Positions 1-11,764 of a DNA stretch of 64,000 bases are shown one piece after another. The stretch covers positions 15,410,630 through 15,474,629 of the forward strand of contig NC_034014.1 of the NCBI RefSeq assembly GCF_000346465.2, written 5' to 3'. The notes beneath the pieces were generated by a model that saw only the letters and a program-made list of their open reading frames with translations, made no database searches and was not told the DNA's origin. Every line of letters starts with the position of its first letter. Positions within the stretch are counted from its first letter, which is position 1. Origin of the DNA: Prunus persica. Lineage: Eukaryota > Streptophyta > Magnoliopsida > Rosales > Rosaceae. Position numbers and translations under genes: made by a program.

Positions 1-502
1 ACCTTAGTAGACAAGTAAGCAGTAGGGTACACGTTTTGTCACAAACAAATCCATATACGGACTACAAATCTTGATAAATAAGAGCACTTCCACCCATCCC
101 TTTTTGCCAGCCTAGACTCCAAAAACAACCTCAATCAAGGAAAGATTGTCATGGCAAGAAGTGGGCCCATGAAACTGGACAAGCCTAAAGGCAAGACTTC
201 CCTGGGCTGCTTTGTGGGCAAGATGTGACGTCAATGGCCAATTTAAATACCAAAAAAAGAAGGAAAAAATGCCAAAAAATTCAGAAATTTTTTTCTATAA
301 ATACCTAGCCATGTTCTTCACTTCCCACACCCAAATTCATAAAAATTCATCTCCTCATATCTCATGTGAATAGTGATTGCCCTTGGGTTGCCATGAGATA
401 TAAGGAGAGGAAGTGCTCTAACATGAATATGCATAATGAAAATAAGAGAGCCAGTATTTAGAATACACAAATGTGTTTCATCACTGTTAGGGTAATTTCA
501 AA
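1..502. other. Non-coding, no gene seen
   Basis: I see no credible coding region here. The stretch is AT-rich intergenic DNA leading into the LTR-like repeat that follows. Confidence 0.5.
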
Positions 503-842
503 TGTTAGAAATTTAGGAAATAAAGAGTTTAACTATTATTACCTAGTTTATGAGTTAGAGTTAATGTAAGTTTAGCAGGTATAATGGTTGTGATTAACTT
601 TAATGTTGAGTTAATGTGATGGCCTATAAATAGGCATTGTATGATTGTATCCACTTTATCTCAAGAGTGAGTTGTAGTAGAAAAGTTGAAGTATCAAATA
701 GTATTGAAGTTGTCTCAAGTAAGTTCTTGTAGGAGCTCTGTGTAGCTTTCGGGATTCACATCTCCAAAAATTATGTTATTTATTTAGTTCGTTATATTGC
801 TTTTCCCCTTTCACATTTAGAGTGTCTGTTGCTAAATCCACA
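503..842 (+). repeat. LTR-like repeat, copy A
   Basis: The segment starts TGTTAGAAAT and ends near CCACA. It contains a clear TATA box (TATAAATA, 625-632) followed by a leader-like stretch, as in the LTRs of small Ty1/Copia elements. A related, diverged sequence in the same orientation lies at about 13729-14010. A primer-binding-like site follows at 849-860. The reading as an LTR is inference from TATA, termini, repeat copy and adjacent PBS; a solo or chimeric LTR is possible. Confidence 0.5.
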
Positions 843-848
843 AATAAG

Positions 849-860
849 TGGTATTATAGC
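849..860 (+). other. Degenerate tRNA-Met primer-binding-like site
   Basis: TGGTATTATAGC resembles the plant Copia primer-binding site TGGTATCAGAGC with two changes, and lies 6 bases after the end of LTR-like copy A. An intact-looking TATCAGAGC also occurs about 30 bases later. This supports an old LTR retrotransposon at this place. Confidence 0.4.
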
Positions 861-1137
861 TTATATGATCCTGTGAAAAAATGTATCAGAGCTAGCACGC
901 TCCCATGAAAGAATGCATCAAAGCCAGTACAATCATAAGAGCGGATTTGGAGGCTCAAAAGTTTGAAGGCTTAATGGTTCTTGTGTGTCATGATCCAAGA
1001 TTCAAGAATGAAGGTAGTCTTGTTCGGCGTCTTCACTCAAATTTTTATTTGAGAAAAAGTTCAGGAGTTTCATATAAGAATGTCAAGCAAAGGCACAAGG
1101 ATGCCAGGAAGAAGAAAGTGCACAAAGATGCTAAAGG

Positions 1138-1761
1138 AGGAAGGGCGCAAATATGACAATGAGAGAAGGGCACAAGGATGCATAAAAAAGACAGATGAAT
1201 GACGGGCAAAAGAGACCTAGAAGTGGTGGCACAATGATGCCATGAAGAAATGAGTCTTAATCTATGACTACGTCGTTCAAGTAGTACAAAACGGATTATT
1301 GTGTGCGTTGCAAGTAAGAGGAATAGAAGTTTTCGAATTTGTGAGATACGTGGTCTTGTAAGATGGATAAACAATGATTTTTTTTTTCTTGCAATGGGTA
1401 GATGAACCCTTGAGAGAGGAAGGCACAAATAAATTAAGAAGGGCACAATGATGTTGAAGAAAGAAAAGGCCTACAAAGAATTGGGACAAGGGTTCCTAAA
1501 ATTGAAAATTGGGGCAGATGTGCACCCAAATTGATGAAGCATGTAAGATGGAGCGATTTGGCTCCATGAAAAAGAAAGATGAAGCAATTGGGCTCCATGA
1601 ATGATAAAAGAAGAAGAAAGGAAAAAGATGCTGAAGGAAGGGCACAAAGATGCCAATGAGAGAATGACACATTGATGCTGAAAAAAGATAGATGAATGAT
1701 GGGAAAATGAGCCCTAGAAGTTATGGCACAATGATTCCATAAAGAAATGAGTCTTGATCTA
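1138..1761 (+). repeat. Diverged direct repeat, about 130 bp, two copies
   Basis: A block of about 130 bp at 1138-1266 recurs at about 1632-1761 in the same orientation. Shared landmarks are GGCACAA.GATG, AGATGAATGA.GGG, CCTAGAAGT and AAATGAGTCTT.ATCTATGAC. Between them are further short GGGCACAA-GATG motifs. No protein family is recognisable; it looks like the internal region of a decayed retrotransposon. Confidence 0.55.
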
Positions 1762-1769
1762 TGACTTTG

Positions 1770-2830
1770 TAGGTGTTTCCCTCTTTTCGGCCGGGTAGGC
1801 CAATTGAAGGAGTTTTTGGTCCTTCTTCTTTTAGATTGCGTAGGCGTGCCACCACCAAGCCACTAACTGGCTTGAATGGTAAAGGTTGGATTGTTGTGTT
1901 CGCGCTTCTGACTTCTAACCAGCCGATTGATCGGCCAAGCAAGGAACCTCCTCTTGGCATAGGTTCTTTCACTTCCTCGAGGTCGAGGATGGTTACGTTT
2001 CGTATAGGTATTTTAGTATTTTTAAGATTTTTAATGATAACGATGCAAATTAAATTAAAATATACGATTAAACTTAAAGACGAGAATTGAAGTGCGATAA
2101 AGTAAATCAAAGCGATAGATAAACTTAAATTAAGCAAAGAATGAAATAAGAACGATATAAATGATTAAGGCAATAAAATAAAGCAATTTGAAATTAAATT
2201 AAGCTTAAAGAAAATTCGATAACAATAACAATAAAGCGATATAATTGAATCTTAAAACAACATAATGGAAAATACAAGAAATTAAACTTACACTAACGAA
2301 AGTGAAGAACTGATCTAGTCTACTTGCTTGGAAAATAAAAACCTAGTCTAGGGATAGAAAATTGAAAGACAAAAAGTAAGTTTTTGTGTCTTATGTCGGG
2401 GGTCCTTTGCTTTTTGTCTGATGTAGTTTATATAGGGCTTTCGTCAGCCCATGGGCTGGCCATTAAATGGCCGAAAGTCAACTTCGTTCAAAATCTTTCC
2501 TTGTGTGGTTTCCTAAATTCACGGAATTGATTCGAATGAGATCATCAGATTACAAATCTGATCACTTGATTCTCTCCTCCTTAGGAATGTTCCAGGTTGA
2601 CATCACTCTCTTTTGATTGCTTTCCTTGGATGGATCTCATCACGTGCATGAAAACATCCGGAGGTTTTTGGGCCTACTTTTGAGGGTAGAGCTTGGGCCT
2701 CTAAGGACTTGAGCCTAACATCTGGTGAGACGATGTGGCTTCCGAAATCTCTAATTTTAATTGAACATAATCCATCGATGTTGGATGACTTGGAATTTCA
2801 ATGAGTCCACTAAAGAAACTTGGCCAAGGT
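1770..2830. other. Intergenic, no recognised gene
   Basis: A GC-richer patch at 1770-1990 encodes a short open frame on the plus strand with no family I recognise. The rest is AT-rich. Probably transposon-derived, but I cannot assign it. Confidence 0.4.
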
Positions 2831-2855
2831 ATATATATATATATATATATATATA

Positions 2856-3257
2856 CAGTCCCCTTCTATTGAGGGATCCCTCAAATAAAATTATTTGAGG
2901 GACGCCCTTTAGGATACCCTACAGTTTTTTTCCCAATGATCCAAACCATCCATTTTTTAGGTCTTCATTCATAGATCATCCTAACAAAAAATTAGACAAA
3001 TCGGAAACCGTTTCGACATCCAATTGTGTATTACAAAATCAATGAACACGGTACTTCAAGAAAATGCTAAAATTTCAATAACTTAATTGAGTGGTCAAAT
3101 GATATCGGATTAAAGTGATTTTTTTGTAGGGATGATCTTTGAATGAGTATCTACAAAATAGACGGTTTGGATTAGTGAAATACAATCCGGAGTGGGGCCT
3201 ACAAGGGGTGTCCCTCAAATAAGCTTATTTGAGGGATCCCTCAATGGAAGCTCTCTG
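2856..3257. mobile_element. Foldback MITE in a TA microsatellite, full copy
   Basis: The 402-bp element starts CAGTCCCCTTC and ends GGAAGCTCTCTG. Its ends are inverted copies: both contain ATTGAGGGATCCCTCAAATAA, then TTATTTGAGGGAC. The interior also folds back, since the segment after GATCCAAACCATC pairs with the segment before GACGGTTTGGATT. Runs of TA flank both sides, which fits insertion at TA but prevents a firm target-duplication call. No coding capacity. Partial copies occur at 33378-33480 and 35330-35599. The superfamily is undecided between Tc1/mariner-like and another foldback type. Confidence 0.75.
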
Positions 3258-3548
3258 TATATATATATATATATATTATACTTTATATACGTATAAGGCC
3301 TACGGCCTGGGAGATTGGAGACAAGATATAAAGGCCAACTAAGTGGCCTACGAACTCATAGCCATTTTAAAAACCCATGCCAATTTAACCCAAATTTGAG
3401 AATTCGAAGGTAAACCCTTGTGGGTTTTCTCATCCCAAAAAACCAACTCTTCAGCCAAGTACTTCCATTTCCAGCCAACTCACCGACATGGGAAGCCAAG
3501 ATCTTGACTTGGTTTCAGCCAACTATTTGGCCATCCTCACAACTACCT

Positions 3549-3557
3549 TTTTAAAAG
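3549..3557. repeat. E1 left target-site duplication
   Basis: TTTTAAAAG, identical to 13266-13274. Nine bases is the standard Mutator duplication length. Confidence 0.85.
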
Positions 3558-3903
3558 AGAAAAATTAGGTTTTAGACATAATTAACTTTATTAATTAGTT
3601 TGTAAGATATTGGATATTTTGGTTTTAGTTTTAATACCTAGGAAAAAATTACTATTTTAGATTAGCCCAAAGAGAGGCCTAGATTCGTTGGCCCATTTGT
3701 AAACCTATACAGTAAATGACGCTTTTGCCCCTGAATGTTTAAACAAGGCGCGACTCTGTTTCGTTTTCGTTCTCGTTCGTTTGGCAGCAGCTTCGTGTTC
3801 TTCTCTGTTTTGTCTTCGAGCTCAGTTGTTTGGCAGCAGATTTCGTTCGTTTGGCAGGCAAATTTCGTTCGACGACGAGCAGCAACGACGACGAGCAGAA
3901 ACG

Positions 3904-4159
3904 ACGAGCAGCAACGACGACGAGCAGAAACCACCACCAACAACGACAACCACTGACGACTATCGAAGCGATTTTCACTCTCTTGGGAAAAAAAACAGTA
4001 AGAAAATGACCCTCTAACACAGATTTGTCTTCGATTTTAGGGATTACACATTTTTGCTGTTGTTCTTTATGCAATGCAGTTTTTGGAAAAATGGATGAAT
4101 CGTTGGATTCAAAACTACTCTTCGTTTAGGTTTTGCTTCGTTTATAGGGATTAACCATT
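3904..4159 (+). repeat. E1 left inner inverted-repeat arm
   Basis: About 256 bp, nearly the reverse complement of 12572-12823. It includes a GACGACGAGCAG-type short-repeat tract, the ATCGAAGCGATTTTCACTC segment and ends at GGGATTAACCATT. It lies just upstream of the transposase gene and is a likely promoter region for it, by analogy with MuDR terminal repeats. Confidence 0.8.
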
Positions 4160-4306
4160 CAAAATCGTTGGATTCAAAATTTCTGGTTGTTTGTACTAAA
4201 TTTTGAACCAGAAACTGCAATGCAGTTTCTGGTTCCATAATTCAATTTCAGAGTGCTTTTTGCTAGGGTTTATGGGAATGTTATAACTGCTCATGAAGTC
4301 AAACGT

Positions 4307-4620
4307 GTTTTGATATTCTGTTTTTGTTTGTTGTTTTGTTTGCATTTTCAAGGCTAATGGAGGTGTGTGTCATTGCCAAGTGCACATATAAGTCGGAAAC
4401 CATCATGTTTTCAGTTTCATCAGAGTCATCCATGGTTGATATTTTGAAGACTTTGTGTCTGAGGTTTTGATATTCTGTTTTTGTTTGTTGTTTTGTTTGC
4501 ATTTTCAAGGCTAATGGAGGTGTGTGTCATTGCCAAGTGCACATATAAGTCGGAAACCATCATGTTTTCAGTTTCATCAGAGTCATCCATGGTTGATATT
4601 TTGAAGACTTTGTGTCTGAG
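4307..4620 (+). repeat. 157-bp tandem duplication over transposase start
   Basis: Bases 4307-4463 and 4464-4620 are essentially identical, each beginning GTTTTGATATTCTG and containing the ATGGAGGTGTGTGTC start region. E2 has one unit only. The first copy runs out of frame at its end, so the second ATG (4514) is the one that opens the long frame. Confidence 0.85.
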
Positions 4621-6828
4621 GTTTAGGGGTTTGCAGTTGGGTTGTTTCACATTACGGTATTCGGTGCCCAGTTATCCGAGTTGTTTTCTAGAAACGGATA
4701 GCGATTTGGACTTGATGAGGACATTTTTGTTGATATCAAATGAGAAGACTGTTGATATTTTAGTGAAGGATTTATGCGGGAGCAGTGAATATAGTGGTGA
4801 TTTTTGTGTAAATAAGGAGTTGATAGCATGTGAAAATGGCGAGTCGTCGTGTTCTAGTACTGTCGAAGACAGAAACGAGTTTTTGGGCAGGTCGAAGAGA
4901 GCAAGTGCTAAGCCTTTGTTGTCGAATGAGTGGGAGACATACATACATCATGTGGGGCAAAAGTTTGACGGTGGTGCAGAGGAGTTCCGGTTGAAATTGT
5001 GCAAGTACGCTCTTGAAGTAGGATTTAATTTTGAATATGCCGGCAATGACAAGAAGCGGGTGGTTGCTGTTTGTTCGAATAAGAAATTGGAGGGTTGCAG
5101 CTGGCGTGTTTATGCTTCTCGTTGTGAAGCTACTGGCAGTTTTGTAATTCGGACGTTAAATAATGTTCATACATGTGCGGGTCGGATACGGGAATCAAAG
5201 AGTAAGATGATGAGGTCTCGTGTGGTGTCCTCCCTCATTGTGGACAGAATTCGTGCAAAACCAGAGCTGAAGCCAGTTGAGATTATACACGAGTTCAAAG
5301 ATTATTATGGTATAGACATTTCATACTACCACGCATGGTTTGGCAAAGAGTTAGCTAAATTGGACGTTCACGGTGATGAGTCGAAGTCCTTCAACGAGTT
5401 AGTGTGGTATGTGGACGCCGTAAAGGAAACTAACACTGGTTCTCTCTGCACTCTTGATTGTGAAGCTGGAATTAATCGCTTTCGACGGTTTTTTGTGTCT
5501 TTTGGCGGTTGCATTGCTGGATTTCAATATTGCATACCCTTGTTGTTCATTGATGCTACGTTTTTGAAGAGCAAGTACAAGGGGCAGCTTCTGTGTGCTT
5601 CGGGAAAGAATGGAAATCAAGGTATGGTTACTGTAATGTATTGCAGATTTTCATTTGTTGCAATTTTTAGCAGAAACTGCATTGCAGTTTCCCTTTTTTG
5701 AGCAGATTTGTTTTCATAAACTGCACTGCAGTTTCCCTTTTTTGCTTATACTTGTGCTTTTGGTTTTGTTTTGCAGGGTTTTATCCTCTAGCTTTTGGAG
5801 TTGTTGATTCTGAGACAGAGGAGAATTGGACTTGGTTTCTTCAACATTTGGCTTCTATATTGCTACCGATGGGGAGAGTGGTGACCTTTTTCTCGGACCG
5901 CAATCAAGGTTTGTTAAATGCAATAGGGTTTGTGTTTCCCGGATGGCCTCATTCTTACTGTTATTATCACCTCAAACAGAATTTGATATCAAAGTACCCG
6001 AAGTCAGGTTATGGGAAACTGCTCCAAGACCGTGTTATCAATTTATTTAGTAGATGCGCATATGCTGTTACGGAGGAAGAGTTTAAGGTAGCAATGGAGG
6101 AGTTGGTGATTGTTGGGAGTTCGAAAGTGAAGACATTTATATCTGATTTGTCTAGAGATCACTATGCCAACGCATTTTTCAAAGGAATGCGTTATGGGGA
6201 GATGGCAAACAGTTTAGCGGAGTCCTTTAATAATTGGGTTGGTGTGTTTCGAGATTTGCCGGTGCTACCTTTGATAGAAGGGATTCGATAGAAATTGATG
6301 GTATTGAATTCTCAACGAAGAATTGAAGCGGAGAAGTGGACAACAGTTTTGTGTCCGGAGATGGAGACTAGACTCTGTGAAAATGCGGAGGCCGGTAGGA
6401 CTTGGGCAGTTCGTCGTTCTAATAGCACTGTTTTTGAAGTATTTACTGATTATTCTGTGATGGTTGATCTCGAGCAAAGGACTTGTTCTTGCCGTCTTTG
6501 GCAAATTGACGGTTTTCCTTGCACACATGCAGTGGCTGCAATCCTAGCAAAGAGAGATTCAGTTTATGATTACGTGGAGTGTTACTACAAAACCGACTTC
6601 TTTCGAAAAGCCTATGAGAGTCCTATTTTTCCTATTCCAGATATTGGGAAAGGATTGGGCAGCAATGGTTCTGCCGCTGGAGTTGTGCTTCCGCCAATTA
6701 CAAAGAGGCCAGCCGGAAGACCACCAACAAAGAGGATCAAAGTTTTTGGTGAATTTAAAAGGCCATTGAAATGCAGTCGGTGCAGTGTTGCTGGGCACAA
6801 TAGGAAGACTTGCAAGGCTATTATATGA
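4514..6828 (+). pseudogene. E1 MULE transposase (mudrA-like), one nonsense codon
   Basis: Two exons (4514-5621 and 5777-6828) join in frame across a GT-AG intron, giving about 719 codons. In order I see an N-terminal region; a MuDR-type DNA-binding region with conserved Cys/His (around CSWRVYAS to NVHTC, residues ~190-230); and the MULE catalytic domain. That domain has IDATF (first Asp), SDRNQGL (second Asp), the YCYYHLKQN motif and AESFNNW (Glu). A SWIM zinc finger (CSCRLWQIDGFPCTHAVAA) and a C-terminal zinc knuckle (CSRCSVAGHNRKTC) follow. Role by family: cuts and joins element ends in the nucleus. A TAG at 6289-6291 (codon ~541) breaks the frame where E2 has CAG, so this copy should make a protein lacking the SWIM finger. 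I chose ATG 4514 because E2 has the same start without the duplication. Confidence 0.88.
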
Positions 6829-6960
6829 ACACTCCTTCTCATTTGACAATTTTTTATTTTAGATATGGTTTAGCGAATATATAGTCAGTTTCTGCGTTGC
6901 ACTTTTTGCAAAAACTGTATTGCAGTTTTAGTTGCTTGTAATTGGCTACACAACGTCTAA

Positions 6961-7540
6961 TTGGATATTGTGATTCTTTTTTGAAGTTAATGAAAATAAT
7001 ACAATTGTTTAATGAGTGGATATTCGTTTTCGACTGCCATTCAATGCTTGTTTTCAGATTTTGAGCAGATTTTGTTGCATAAACTGCAGTTTCTGTTTAT
7101 TTCAGATTTTGTTGCAGAAACTGCATTGTAGTTTCTGTTTATTTCAGATTTCTGTTTATTTCAGATTTTGATCAGATTTTGTTGCAGATTATGAGCAGAA
7201 ACTACATTTCAATGCTGACCTACTTAAATGTGTTTTGAACAAAGTTTTAGTACTTTGATTATGGCTTTGGCTTTTGGGTTCTTTTCACATTTTTGGATAT
7301 TGTGATTCTTTTTTGAAGTTAATGAAAATTATACAATTGTTTAATGAGTGGATATTCGTTTTCGACTGCCATTCAATGCTTGTTTTCAGATTTTGAGCAG
7401 ATTTTGTTGCAGAAACTGCATTGCAGTTTCTGTTTATTTCAGATTTTGTTGCAGAAACTGCATTGCAGTTTGTTTGTTTCCTTTTGGTTTTGTTGCATCC
7501 TGTTCCAAGATTATATTACAGTTTATATATGTATAGGAAA
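6961..7540 (+). repeat. 332-bp partial tandem duplication downstream of transposase
   Basis: TTGGATATTGTGATTC starts at 6961 and again at 7293, and the two copies stay alike through TGAGTGGATATTCG and beyond. E2 has a single copy (about 49005 on). The tract is non-coding and contains several copies of the GAAACTGCA palindrome. It lies between the two convergent genes of E1. Confidence 0.75.
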
Positions 7541-7629
7541 TATGTTCTCATATACCATAACTAGAAATATTTACAAACATCCACAAGAATTAAGATACAT
7601 ATTGTCTTGAGTTAACGAAAGGCAAATCA

Positions 7630-10600
7630 CTAGAGACGATTAATTACACAGTTTTTGTGGTGTAGGAGTTTTGTGACATATTGTGCTCGATATTCATTCA
7701 TGAATTTCTTGTCCACGCTTTTTGGAATGGGCTGTCCTTGTGCTATTTTATCCATATAGAACATGACGAACATGCCGCAATCCAATCTGCAAATGAAATA
7801 CGAGATTAGTTTTTTTTGCTTTTGAATGATTTCAAACTGTAATGAATAGTTGAGTAGACACAATTCTTATGAAGATGCACTTTGTTGAGCACATTCCATG
7901 TCATCCTCAAATGGAAACTGCAATGGATTTTGCATAATCCATTTGAGAGTGAGTTCTTCATTTGGAGTCAAATCTTTTTGTACAAGTGTCGGGGGCCCTT
8001 CCTTTTGCTTCACAATTGTTGGTTTTTTTTTAGTTTCTATGAACACTCGTGCTTGAGGTCTTATATATTCTAGCCACCCTTCAACAATATTAACCTGTTT
8101 AAAGAAGAAGAAAAAAAGAGAAAAAGAAATGGTAATCAGTGCATTGCATATTATAGTTTTGGTCTGAAATTAGGCAGTATGTATAATACAGAAACTGCAT
8201 TGCAGTTTCTGTTTGTGTTTGTGCTGAGAAATTAAGACAGTTTCATTCCACTTACAAAGTTTCGAGCAATGTCAATGCACCTTTCTTCTTTTCTACGTCC
8301 CAACGATCTAAGTGGATTGTAGTGTCTCCACTTTCGTTCATTTTTGTGAAATGTGAGAAGTGTGAAGTGGAACTCTTCTTGTGAAATAATTGGGAAGAAA
8401 AGAACATTGCATTTCCCGAGTTTTTCAAGTAAGGGTTCATACAGGAACCTGTGCCAAGATGGCTCTAGGAAGCTTTGCATGTAAGCCTGATATCACAGAA
8501 TGGCAATTTGTTAGTATATATATTTTCGAAAACTGCAGTGCATTGTCTGTTTAAACAATTTTGAATTTTCAAAATAATACTTACCCAAGTCCATGTGGAC
8601 ATGTACTGTGGACTCTCTGTCCGCATGGGCTCTATTTTATCCTCCTCTATTTGGATATAGGCCTCAATAACCTGTTTCACATTGATTGGAGAAAAATGGA
8701 ATTATAAATGGGGAATATAGGTAGCACAAATAAAAAATACAGTGCAGTGTGTGTTATAGAATTGGTAAATACTTACGTTTTGTGACAGTTCCAGGTCCCA
8801 TACAATATCTTTGAGATCATGGTTTGTCACTTTCTCATCATTGAGTCCTGCCCAAAAGATATCACTGTGGATTCGAATACATGAAATTCACAAGATTAGT
8901 TTTAGTTTAATTGTAATTAAAAGATTAAAGAATTGTTATTTTGGAATAGAGATGTTACCGAAGTTGAGTGCTTAAGTAGTGTTTTTCAATTCTTTCCCTG
9001 TCCGGCTTTGAAATTTTCTGCCACACCTTTTTCTGACCCCATCCTAGTTTTTTCTTTGTTTGCTTTTTTTGTCCTTCATCTTCATCACTTGATTGTTGTA
9101 GATCCACAGGTATTGAATCATGAAGGCTCGTTCCTTTAGGGGGGTCAGGAATTGGATTTGTGGCATCGGGCTGAGATGCCTCTTGTGTTAACTGCAGATT
9201 GAAAGGAAACTAATTAGAAAATTCATTCGATTAAACAGAAACTGCAATGCAGTTTCCATTTCTGTAAAGCAGATAACACACTGCATTGCAGGAAACGGAA
9301 ACTGCATTGCAGTTTCTGTTTCTGCAATGCAGAAAATAGAAAAAAGCAGCAGCTTGAACTGCAGTAATTGCATACCTCCTCGGAAGAGATAAGCTTGAAT
9401 TGTGGTAGTTCTTCATCATCCTTTTTTGCCTCCTTTTTTGTTTTCTTATTTTTTTCGTACACATAGCAAGATGCTTGAAGCCTCTTTCTTTCTCTGTTCT
9501 TCAACCTTTGTACTCTTGAAGGAACATCAGGTGTTGGAGCATCTTGCTTCTTCTCTTCTTCTCTCTCTTCTTGTTGCTTCTCTTCTTCTTTCTTTTCTTC
9601 TTCTTTCTCTTCAACTGGTTTTGTTGGTTGTTTTGTAGGCAGATCCATCTCCATTTCAAAGATTGTTGGGTCTGACAACAAGCTTTCAATTTCTGCCTTG
9701 TACTTTTCTTGAATCTCCTTTTTCTTGGCAATCTTCTCCATGTCAATACCAGTTTCCTTGCCTTCCAATTCTGCAATCCTCCTTTTCAGATTTTGTATTT
9801 CATTAAGCTGAACTGTAGATTCCACTGTCATGGTGGCAGTCACACATTCTTCATTATCTAATTTCTCTATGTATGTTGCCAACTCCACTTCCAGCTCCTT
9901 TGATCTCTTTTCTGCTTGGATAAATATATCCCACAATTCCTTCATTTTCTTCTCACTGTCTTCATTCTTTTCATCCTTCCACAGTTGTAATCTTTCCGGG
10001 CAAACGAAGCTAGGATCTTGTTGTTGGCGGTAGTTGATTTGGTCTGTCATGGACTTCACCAAGAGGTCTTGAATTGCATCATCAGGTTTTCCCTCATCAT
10101 CTTCTTTTTCTTTTTCCTGCATATTGAACAGAAACTAATTAGAAACTGCATTGCATTGGAGGAAACGAAAACCGAAATGCATAATTCACTGTTTAGAGAT
10201 TCTTATACCTTGTCAAGAGGGTCTCCCTCTTCTCCGGTAGTTTTTCTCTTTTTATATGTTTTCAAAATACCCTGTACAATGAGATTGAATGATTCAGAAA
10301 CTGCATTAGATAAAATGCAAACTGCAATGTAGAAAACACAAACTGCAATGCACTGTATACAGATTTCAATTACCTTCTCAACAGTGTCTTCCTCTTCCCT
10401 GGTAGTTTTTCGCTTTTTAGGAGTTTTGAAAATACCCTGTACAATGAGAATGATTTAGCATGGATTCACATTCAAGATACATTAAAACAGAACATGCGAT
10501 AAATTGCATACCTCGATGTCATTCAAGTCCTTTATTTGGTTGAATCTTGTGTGGAGTTCCACAAGACTCCATTTAAGAATGGCAGGAGTTTCTTTCTCCT

Positions 10601-11726
10601 TGCCAAGGATTGGTTGTATGATGTTTGTCCTCTCACACAGTAGAAACTGCACAGTTCAAAAACAAGATATATCAGAAATTAGGTTGGAAACTGCATAGGA
10701 TAAAACAGAAACTGCGTTGCAGTTTCCATTTCTGCATTGCAGTAAATGGAAACTGCATTGCACTAAATGAAAACTGCATTGCCTAAAACTCAAAATGCAT
10801 TGCATAAGCCACTGTTTACTTACCAATATTAGGATAGTGCAACCCGAAACAGCTCCTATAGAGGCTTCTCCTCCCTTCTTTGCTTTTGCTTTTGCTTTTG
10901 CGGTCAAGGATTCATTCATGTAGTCTGAAACAGCTCTTGCCCACGAATAGCTTGAAAGTGTGTCTAGATTCACGCAGTGCTCAAATAATTTCCAATGCAA
11001 AGTAGATGAAGAGTTGGTAAAAAGGAATGTCATGCACAGCAGAATCAATATTAGGCTGACCACCTCCTTGTCGTAATCAACTTCTTCTTCTTCTTCTTCT
11101 TCTTCAGCTTCTTTCTTTTCTTTTCCTTTGTTCGTTTTTTTCTTTTGCTCTGTCTTTGCCTTTTCTTTCTTTGGTTGGTTTGCCAAGGCAATTGTCTTTT
11201 GTAATTCTGCTTCTACCTGGTTTTTTGAAGGTTTTCCCTTTTCTCCAAAGTGCCTTGTTCTGAAGGTAGCAGTGTACCTATCATTGACAAGTTTGACAGA
11301 TTTGCCTTCATTTGGCAGTCCTAGAATCTGAGTCACTGCATTGCTTGTGATTTGGAACGATTTGGTTCCAAATTTGAAGGACTTTGTATCCGGATCAAAT
11401 GTCTTGAGCAGCTGTGCTAAGTCAATGTCCGACTTATTCATGTTATTCATGTCAATTCTCTGGCGGTAAAACAGCTCGATCAAGTTCCAGAAAGGGGTTT
11501 TCTTGAGAAGCTTCTTCTGCCTTTCATTGAGCTTGTCCTTTATGTCTCTAATGATGCTGTTGAAAGCATAGGCATTGCACCGAAATTGGACATAGTCCGG
11601 GTGCTTTGCTTTCCGATCATAGTTTGGCTTTGGCTTTGTTTTGATCCTTTGAGCCATCGTTTTGATTCTGCGCTTTGGTTGGTTTTCAGCTTCATTCTTT
11701 TGTGGTGACATTTCTTGTTCCATTTT
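7630..11726 (-). CDS. E1 Ulp1 (C48)-like protease gene, multi-exon
   Basis: Several minus-strand open segments separated by GT-AG introns read as one gene. From 5' to 3': a first exon region (about 10.85-11.73 kb) with a plant Ulp-associated N-terminal domain (FGTKSFQITSNAV, ILGLPNEG) and an acidic Glu run then VDYDKEVV; a Lys/Glu-rich coiled-coil segment (about 9.38-10.12 kb); a basic linker ending near KISKPDRERIEKHY (about 8.95-9.19 kb); short exons DIFWAGLNDEKV and VIEAYIQIEED; then the catalytic part. The catalytic part has EEFHFTLLTFHKN (His) and HYNPLRS at about 8.23-8.48 kb and DCGMFVMFYM (Cys) at about 7.73-7.78 kb. The usual catalytic acid in YDS reads Asn here, which may weaken activity. 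By family, such proteins resemble SUMO proteases. Exon joins are by eye and the start (MEQEMSPQ, 11726) is tentative. Confidence 0.7.
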
Positions 11727-11764
11727 GTGATATGCACTGCAGTTTTTGTGGTCAAAATCTGCAA

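Noticed and set aside
1773..2137. Overlapping frames of 105 and 138 residues
   Set aside because: No recognisable domain on either strand; both are open only because of a GC-richer patch.
3735..4074. Arg/Gln- and Ser-rich open frames on both strands in the E1 left arm
   Set aside because: They arise from GACGACGAGCAG short repeats in a terminal inverted repeat; there is no conserved protein and the right arm has mirror-image frames.
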